From an uncultured bacterium (GTDB lineage Bacteria > Bacillota > Clostridia > Lachnospirales > Lachnospiraceae), in NCBI GenBank assembly GCA_948467735.1, contig CAOKFN010000064.1:1-17612 (forward strand): DNA of 17,612 nucleotides, read 5' to 3'. Of this stretch, positions 13,346-17,612 are shown piece after piece. The stretch's first letter is position 1. Each line of letters begins with the position of its first letter. The position numbers and the translations under genes were made by a program. The notes under the pieces were generated by a model, which saw nothing but the letters and a program-made list of their open reading frames with translations, was not told where the DNA came from and searched no databases.

Positions 13346-13376
13346 AATGCACGTCCCGCAAGAAGACATGTGCATT
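13346..13376 (+). repeat. Seven-base inverted repeat before the 158-aa gene
   Basis: AATGCAC (13346-13352) and GTGCATT (13370-13376) can form a hairpin with a 17-base loop, just behind the T-arm-like hairpin and a TATAAT (13343-13348) that lacks a -35 box. Possibly part of the same RNA or of the leader of the gene at 13459. Confidence 0.45.
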
Positions 13377-13458
13377 GTTACCATTTGTTATTACTACCGC
13401 TGCATCAACTGTCGGACGAGGGAGGGTATGGGGAAGCGTAAGAGAGGGGAGATTTCAT

Positions 13459-13935
13459 ATGGCCGTATTTGATAAAATTGATTATTGGTATGAAAAAGCA
13501 TATAATAATTATCTCTATTTGATGAATAAGAAGGCGGGAGAACTGACCGAGGAGGATGAGAGAGAAATACAGCGCTATGCGGGCTGCCACATTGGTTTTT
13601 TCTTCGCTTGGCTGATAAAGCATCACTTTGAGGGCGAGATTCACAGGGAAGAAAACAAAGAGGCCTTGGAGGCGGTGCGCAGGGAAGAAATGTCAGGGGT
13701 GGATTTCTTTATTGACCATTGCGACGGAAAGTTTTGGGAGGAAGACGCGGCGGAAGGCATCCTGCCTTTTGTGGAGGCCTATTATGAGAAATATTTTTCG
13801 GAATATGCGAATTGGGTGGTCAACGAATTAGGGGATCTGCCTCTGGAATTTGCAGGTTCTTGGGAAGACTATCATCAATTTGAAGCGGTTTTAGATCAGG
13901 CATATGCCTCGTTCCAAGAATGCGGCGGGCAGTAA
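13459..13935 (+). CDS. DUF7832-like hypothetical protein, 158 aa
   Basis: A soluble acidic protein that resembles, by eye, the uncharacterised DUF7832-type family. It begins MAVFDKIDYWYEKAY, then EIQRYAGCHIGFFFAWLIKH with FEGE (the most conserved-looking part), REEMSGVDFFIDHCDGKFWE, LPFVEAYYEKYFSEYANWVV, and ends EDYHQFEAVLDQAYASF. Compact acidic proteins of this sort often occur as immunity proteins beside polymorphic toxins, but no toxin gene is visible here, so that role is speculative. GGGGAGA upstream of ATG 13459 is the ribosome site. After its TAA stop the same frame stays open for 42 codons through an 18-base repeat. Confidence 0.72.
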   Translation: MAVFDKIDYWYEKAYNNYLYLMNKKAGELTEEDEREIQRYAGCHIGFFFAWLIKHHFEGEIHREENKEALEAVRREEMSGVDFFIDHCDGKFWEEDAAEGILPFVEAYYEKYFSEYANWVVNELGDLPLEFAGSWEDYHQFEAVLDQAYASFQECGGQ

Positions 13936-13950
13936 TTATTTGATTCCCGC

Positions 13951-14058
13951 GAGCAGGTATTGCTCGCTGAGCAGGCATTGTTCGTTGAACAGGTATTGCT
14001 CATTGAGCAGACGTTGTTAGCTGAGCAGATATTGCCCATGGAGCAATGGGTTAAGCAG
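13951..14058 (+). repeat. 18-base tandem repeat, 5 copies plus a degenerate sixth
   Basis: Units start at 13951, 13969, 13987, 14005 and 14023, with a poor sixth at 14041. The consensus is GAGCAGGTATTGCTCGCT with scattered changes. As 18 is a multiple of three, each unit codes for six residues: on the plus strand the frame of the upstream gene reads E-Q-x-L-L-x repeatedly until a TAG at 14062. GAGCA-GGTAT-TGCTC is self-complementary, so some units can fold back. On the minus strand an open frame reads Cys/Ser/Asn repeats, without a ribosome site. Confidence 0.92.
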
Positions 14059-14172
14059 GCATAGTCAGACTTGGTGCAAGGCCGGTTCATGGCTGGCAGG
14101 GGCATATTGGCGAGTGCCGCGGGAAATTTGATTTTTTATAGAGCGGCCATAGGGCGGCAGAAGGGGGCGGGC

Positions 14173-14772
14173 ATGAAGATTGGGGAGGCGCAGCAGCTTT
14201 ACAGGGAGCAGACGAGAATATTTCGGGAACAGAAGGCGGCGGTATCAAAGCAGCTGCAAAATGTCCGGAGGCGGATGGAAGCGTCGCCGGACGGACAGGG
14301 GCGGTATGGGGAGGAAGCAGCCGTTCTGGAGCTGACTTTGGATAAATTGGATGAGAAGCAGAAGGAATATCAGGATTATCTGAGCGAGGTGTCGGAGCAG
14401 TACTGCGCGTATTGGAACGCGACGGCGGCGGAGCAGCAGGCGGACGCGGCCGAGGAGTATGCAGCAGATATGGGAAAAATCATGGAAGTGGCGCGCCGCT
14501 TGATGCGGGGGGCCATTGTGCCTGCGTCGGATGAAAAGAAATTGATGGAATTCAGCATGGAAATGTATCAGACCGCAAAAAATGTGGGTGCCATGGTTCA
14601 GCGTCAAAAGAGGGAGAAATACGAAACTCTTTGGGGCGAGGAGGAAGAGAAGGAATACGACGATCCCCAAGAGGCGGCGGAGAACGGGGCAGTGCAGTCG
14701 GAGGGGCCGGAAGTGACGGATGTGTCGGCGCTTATGGCGTCCGCGGCGCCTCAAGAGGGCGGCATGGCATGA
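14173..14772 (+). CDS. Coiled-coil hypothetical protein, 199 aa
   Basis: The frame is open from 14071, but ATG 14173 (MKIGEAQQLYREQTRIFREQ), behind a G-rich AAGGGGGCGG site, gives a natural start of a helical protein. Residues 1-85 form long charged helices with heptad character (AAVSKQLQNVRRRMEASPDG, then VLELTLDKLDEKQKEYQDYL). A middle part has YAADMGKIMEVARRLMRGAI, VPASDEKKLMEFSMEMYQTA. The end is acidic and low-complexity, with EEEEKEYDDPQEAAEN. I recall similar hypothetical proteins in Lachnospiraceae but no function. There is no signal peptide. The 14797 gene follows 24 bases downstream, so both are probably in one transcript. Confidence 0.78.
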   Translation: MKIGEAQQLYREQTRIFREQKAAVSKQLQNVRRRMEASPDGQGRYGEEAAVLELTLDKLDEKQKEYQDYLSEVSEQYCAYWNATAAEQQADAAEEYAADMGKIMEVARRLMRGAIVPASDEKKLMEFSMEMYQTAKNVGAMVQRQKREKYETLWGEEEEKEYDDPQEAAENGAVQSEGPEVTDVSALMASAAPQEGGMA

Positions 14773-14796
14773 CAAGCGGGAACGGAGGGGCGTATT

Positions 14797-15216
14797 ATGG
14801 GCATGAGAGAAACCATAGAGTATTGCATTGATTCCGCCATAAAAATCGGATCACAGACTTATGATAAATCTCTTGATTTCAGCGAGGAAAGCGTAAAGAT
14901 TGTGGATGGGATTCTGGACGGTTATCATGAGCGATATCTGCATCCGGAGGAGGATGAGGGATTGATCAGGGAGCATGCCAATACATACGCTCATATTTTC
15001 GGAATCTATGTGGGAGAGGTTCTGCTTCGCAGAATGGACAGCGGCTGCGGATGGGCGGAAACGGAATATGGAATCGTGCTTGCCAAAGATGACAGAAACG
15101 TCATAAATCCGATTGCGAAAGCCTATAAGCATATCGTTCATGGAAAAGAGAATGGGGACGACGTCAATTCCTTTTTCCAAATTGCAATGATGATTATGGA
15201 GGGGAAATTGAAGTAA
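14797..15216 (+). CDS. Hypothetical protein, 139 aa
   Basis: A soluble acidic protein that I cannot name. It opens MGMRETIEYCIDSAIKIGSQ and has a helical first half. The middle, EHANTYAHIFGIYVGEVLLRR, then a WAETEYGIVLAKD strand and NPIAKAYKHIVHGKENGDDV, ends in a helix. The order of a helix with G-Y/V-GEV, a strand, then NP...K..K.(I/L)..G recalls small domains such as DUF3806, but this is only a similarity in layout. GGAGGGG (14785-14791) is well placed for ATG 14797. It lies 24 bases after the coiled-coil gene and is probably co-transcribed with it. Confidence 0.72.
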   Translation: MGMRETIEYCIDSAIKIGSQTYDKSLDFSEESVKIVDGILDGYHERYLHPEEDEGLIREHANTYAHIFGIYVGEVLLRRMDSGCGWAETEYGIVLAKDDRNVINPIAKAYKHIVHGKENGDDVNSFFQIAMMIMEGKLK

Positions 15217-15239
15217 CATCATTACATTGGGTGTAGTTT

Positions 15240-15269
15240 ACTGCAAATTTCATTGGCGTGCAGTATAAA
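15240..15269 (+). promoter_or_regulatory. Possible promoter with overlapping inverted repeat
   Basis: ACTGCA (15240-15245) and TGCAGT (15259-15264) form an inverted repeat that runs into a -10-like TATAAA (15264-15269). The -35 region is poor. The dyad between the boxes would suit a repressor site before the gene at 15306, but no regulator can be named. Confidence 0.3.
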
Positions 15270-15305
15270 TAATATATGGAAAGAAAAAGGGAGGATGTGC
15301 CGACC

Positions 15306-15884
15306 ATGGGGATGGAGAGTTTTCATATCCTCCTTCTTCCGCAGGAAGTCAGTATCGTGACGGAGCAAGGCTGCTGGCGGCTGGAGGGAAAGAGCGGAGC
15401 GCCGCAGGATGTATTTGAAGAGAAACTGGAGCGGATGGGGGCGGTGAAACGCGGGGAGGCGGAGTGGGAGCTGGAGCATTGTGTTGAGATGAGAATATGG
15501 CAGTGCGGCGGTTTTTGTCAGGGACTGGAAATGAGAGGATGTCTGGCGTGCATAAGGCAGGCTTCCGATTTATGTTATAAAGTGATAAAGAGTTTGGAAG
15601 AGGGAAGGGACGCCCTAAGGGTATATATTTTAAATGAAGAGACGAAGGCGGACAGCGCGGAGGCCTTGTATGAGCACATATGCGGACGGTATCATGATAA
15701 GATAGCGCAGTTTTGCCGATGTTTTCCCAATATTTCGTTTAAAGTAACCTGCGGGGAATTTTACAGGGAAATAAAAAGGCGGGAAAGCTGGTTTTACAAG
15801 ATTTATCTATGGTTTTCGGAAAAGTGTGCTGGCGGTTTCCTAAAGGAGATATCACAGCGTGTTTTGGGCCGCATTGCCCCTTGA
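15306..15884 (+). CDS. Cysteine-rich hypothetical protein, 192 aa
   Basis: I do not recognise it. Twelve cysteines are spread over 192 residues, for example in WQCGGFCQGLEMRGCLACIR and QFCRCFPN, too irregular for a known zinc ribbon. Other parts are charged helices (VIKSLEEGRDALRVYILNEE) and a basic C-terminus with an aromatic stretch, RRESWFYKIYLWFSEKCAGG. There is no signal peptide. GGGAGG (15289-15294) is 11 bases before ATG 15306; an ATG at 15276, ahead of that site, would add ten residues, and an ATG at 15312 is also possible. The next gene starts about 85 bases later on the same strand, so the two may be linked. Confidence 0.62.
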   Translation: MGMESFHILLLPQEVSIVTEQGCWRLEGKSGAPQDVFEEKLERMGAVKRGEAEWELEHCVEMRIWQCGGFCQGLEMRGCLACIRQASDLCYKVIKSLEEGRDALRVYILNEETKADSAEALYEHICGRYHDKIAQFCRCFPNISFKVTCGEFYREIKRRESWFYKIYLWFSEKCAGGFLKEISQRVLGRIAP

Positions 15885-15968
15885 GGCGTTTTGATGCCAT
15901 GCTCCGCTGTCTGCGGCGGGAGGATTGGCTATAGATAAAATGGAAAGAGAATATTGGCTTGGAAGGAT

Positions 15969-17093
15969 ATGAATTTCAGACAGACTTGGGAGGAACGGGT
16001 TATGGGAGGGTATTTCGACGGGGAAAAGATTCAGAATAAGCTGCAGTGGATGAAAGGGCCGGGGCGGCTGGACGCCATAGAGAAAGCCATTCGGCAGGCG
16101 GACGAGGCGAACGATTATTATTATCGGATGCTGTTTCGGTATGATTATGCCTGCGAGGCAACCTTTCATGACGACCCGCCCAAGGCCATGCTTCCGGCGG
16201 TGGAATTTGCCCGGATTTTTGAAGCCCATCCGGATGTGCTGGGGCCCGACGGGCGTGAGATGTACTTAATGATTATGCAGATGAGGCTGGATCCGGTGGT
16301 TTCTCTGCCGCAGATTTCCACGGCTCAGTGGGAGGAGATGATGGAGGAGTTCCGGCTGCTGGTGAAGCGTTTTAATCTGGGGCATCGGGTCTACTGGTGG
16401 CAGATGTGTCGTTTTATGATTTATCTGGATAAACAGAAGGCATTTGAATATTTTCAGAAGTTTTGGAAGACAGGGCGGGACGGGCTGTCGGACTGCCGGG
16501 CCTGCGAGCGCTGTTATGCCGTGAGGATGTACCTTGCCATGGGAGATGAGGAAAATGCGGCGATACATGCAAAACCCATCAAACAGCGGCATATTCCCTT
16601 CTGCGGGGATACGCCCCATTTGATGCTGCTGGCTTATCTGGAGTATTATATGGATAAGGGGGATTTGAAGGCGGCGATTCCTTACGCAAGGGAATTAAAG
16701 AGGATCGGACATCGGGACAGGGGCGATTTGTCCTATGTGGGGGCGGTGCTGAGATGTTTTGCGTATTCCGATTTGGAGCCGGGAGTGGAGCTGATGAAGG
16801 AGGCGTTCCCTTGGATTGAGGGAATGTGGAATCAGAAGATGGTTTATGATTTCTACAAAGGAGCATGGACGGTGCTGCATCGGCTTTCGGAGCAGGAAGA
16901 GTGTATTGCTTTAAGTCTGCCGGGGGAGCTGTCCTGTTATCGGAATGACGGGGTTTATTCCACAAAAGAATTGGAGGAGTGGGTGTATGAACAGGCGGAA
17001 GAGACTGCCCGGCGTTTTGACGCCCGCAACGGGACGGACAGCTTCCGGATTGATTTGGGACTGGCAATGAAGGAGCCGCGCATTGCCATGTGA
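15969..17093 (+). CDS. Hypothetical protein, 374 aa, helical-repeat-like
   Basis: A large soluble helical protein, probably an alpha-alpha repeat (TPR-like) scaffold. Helix pairs occur throughout, such as LDAIEKAIRQADEANDYYYR, WEEMMEEFRLLVKRF, KQKAFEYFQKFWKTGRDGLS, AYLEYYMDKGDLKAAIPYAR, and PGVELMKEAFPWIE. A CRACERC motif lies near residues 178-184. It starts either at ATG 15969, chosen here because the added TWEERVMGGYFDGE looks part of the fold but with a ribosome site only two bases away, or at ATG 16002, which has the better GGGAGG eight bases upstream (363 aa). A ten-codon frame from ATG 15940 stops over the 15969 start as ATGA. Function unknown; no catalytic motif is seen. Confidence 0.75.
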   Translation: MNFRQTWEERVMGGYFDGEKIQNKLQWMKGPGRLDAIEKAIRQADEANDYYYRMLFRYDYACEATFHDDPPKAMLPAVEFARIFEAHPDVLGPDGREMYLMIMQMRLDPVVSLPQISTAQWEEMMEEFRLLVKRFNLGHRVYWWQMCRFMIYLDKQKAFEYFQKFWKTGRDGLSDCRACERCYAVRMYLAMGDEENAAIHAKPIKQRHIPFCGDTPHLMLLAYLEYYMDKGDLKAAIPYARELKRIGHRDRGDLSYVGAVLRCFAYSDLEPGVELMKEAFPWIEGMWNQKMVYDFYKGAWTVLHRLSEQEECIALSLPGELSCYRNDGVYSTKELEEWVYEQAEETARRFDARNGTDSFRIDLGLAMKEPRIAM

Positions 17094-17213
17094 ATGCGAG
17101 TAAAGCAGCTTATCAAAGACTGCGTATATTGCAGAAGGCTTTTTCTTATGTTGAGCCGGAGGAGGATGCGTTTGTACTTTGGCTATAATGTATAGCGAAG
17201 GGGGAGAAGAAAA

Positions 17214-17426
17214 TTGGATGCTGCGGGACGGTTAAAATATGATATAATTGATGATATTTACGCTCTGCCTGAAGGACAAAGGGCGGAATTGATTGACGGT
17301 GAATTATATATGATGGCGGCACCCGACAGAATTCATCAAGAACTTGTAACAGAATTCACTTATTTGATTAAAGATTATATCAGAAATAAAAGCGGCGATT
17401 GCAGAGTATCCCCTTCACTAAATTGA
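17214..17426 (+). pseudogene. Uma2-family endonuclease-like protein, truncated
   Basis: The first 70 residues of a Uma2/DUF820-type protein (PD-(D/E)XK nuclease fold), which normally has about 190. From TTG 17214, behind GGGGGAG, it reads KYDIIDDIYALPEGQRAELI, DGELYMMAAPDRIHQELVTE and LIKDYIRNKSGDCRVSPS, all typical of the family's N-terminus. It stops at 17426 where relatives continue with PFAVFL and then the catalytic D...ExK strands, which are missing. It is therefore an inactive remnant unless the short form has another use. No -35 box supports the TATAAT at 17184-17189. Confidence 0.78.
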
Positions 17427-17495
17427 TTTTTCCGGGATAAGGGTTAAATAACTGTTTTTAGGGAAAAATATTAGTAAAATTTTAGCAGAAAACTG

Positions 17496-17524
17496 TTGAC
17501 AGGCGGAAGTTATTGGGATATAAT
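17496..17524 (+). promoter_or_regulatory. Perfect consensus promoter of tRNA-Arg
   Basis: TTGACA (17496-17501) and TATAAT (17519-17524) with the ideal 17-base spacer. Transcription would begin near 17531, about 28 bases before the tRNA-Arg gene, the normal arrangement for a highly expressed tRNA. Confidence 0.9.
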
Positions 17525-17558
17525 ATGTTTTGTTGGTGTGTTTGTCCGGCTAAAATCT

Positions 17559-17612
<54 letters not shown>

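Noticed and set aside
13896..14105. A minus-strand frame of Cys/Ser/Asn repeats
   Set aside because: It is the antisense reading of the 18-base repeats, has no ribosome site and overlaps the end of the 158-aa gene.
14245..14775. A 176-codon minus-strand frame rich in Arg, His and Leu
   Set aside because: It is the antisense of the coiled-coil gene; its composition comes from the Glu/Ala-rich plus-strand codons, and it has no ribosome site.
17184..17189. TATAAT before the truncated Uma2 gene as a promoter
   Set aside because: No -35 element lies at the right distance and no TG precedes the box.

Overview
The window looks like a chromosomal accessory region of a gut-type Firmicute, most likely a Lachnospiraceae (Clostridia). 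The reasons are the strong AGGAGG ribosome-binding sites, sigma-A promoters (TTGACA/TATAAT), bacterial tRNA-Pro(UGG) and tRNA-Arg(UCU) genes with no encoded CCA end, a BcrA-type ABC transporter with its two-component system, and several small proteins of a Lachnospiraceae style. This taxonomic call rests on pattern recognition, not on a search.

Left part (1-6650). A consensus promoter and a tRNA-Pro gene with a strong terminator open the window. They are followed by an AT-richer patchwork of cargo genes and gene wreckage: an intact HAD hydrolase (550-1236), a nucleotidyltransferase remnant with an internal deletion, an antitoxin-like gene overlapping a PIN-domain (VapC-like) toxin, the C-terminal end of a tyrosine recombinase on the minus strand, and a decayed second copy of the HAD gene. 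Next come a SAM-dependent methyltransferase, a GNAT acetyltransferase and a Nudix hydrolase on the plus strand, then a second GNAT gene and an ISAs1-type transposase remnant on the minus strand, and an orphan 251-residue protein. The mix of a toxin-antitoxin pair, recombinase and IS scars and duplicated gene pieces suggests repeated insertion and deletion next to a tRNA gene.

Middle part (7032-11823). An acidic low-complexity protein precedes a regulated transporter cassette: OmpR-type response regulator, a 345-base gap holding 35-base tandem repeats, BcrA-like ATPase, overlapping ABC-2 permease and a one-TM sensor kinase. The order is that of bacitracin or lantibiotic resistance/immunity modules. 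A small lipoprotein gene with its own promoter follows but is broken by a frameshift.

Right part (11824-17612). Six plus-strand genes of mostly unknown function (96-aa orphan, DIP1984-family protein, DUF7832-like protein, coiled-coil protein, 139-aa orphan, Cys-rich protein) and a large helical-repeat-like protein are separated by unrelated minisatellites (19-base and 18-base units) and by an intergenic segment with tRNA-like folding including a perfect T-arm hairpin. A truncated Uma2-family gene and a tRNA-Arg gene, cut by the window end and driven by a perfect consensus promoter, close the window.

No complete novel system can be demonstrated from the sequence alone. The most unusual items are the tRNA-like intergenic element, the repeat set in front of or just behind small unknown genes, and the toxin-antitoxin pair embedded in recombinase and HAD-gene debris.
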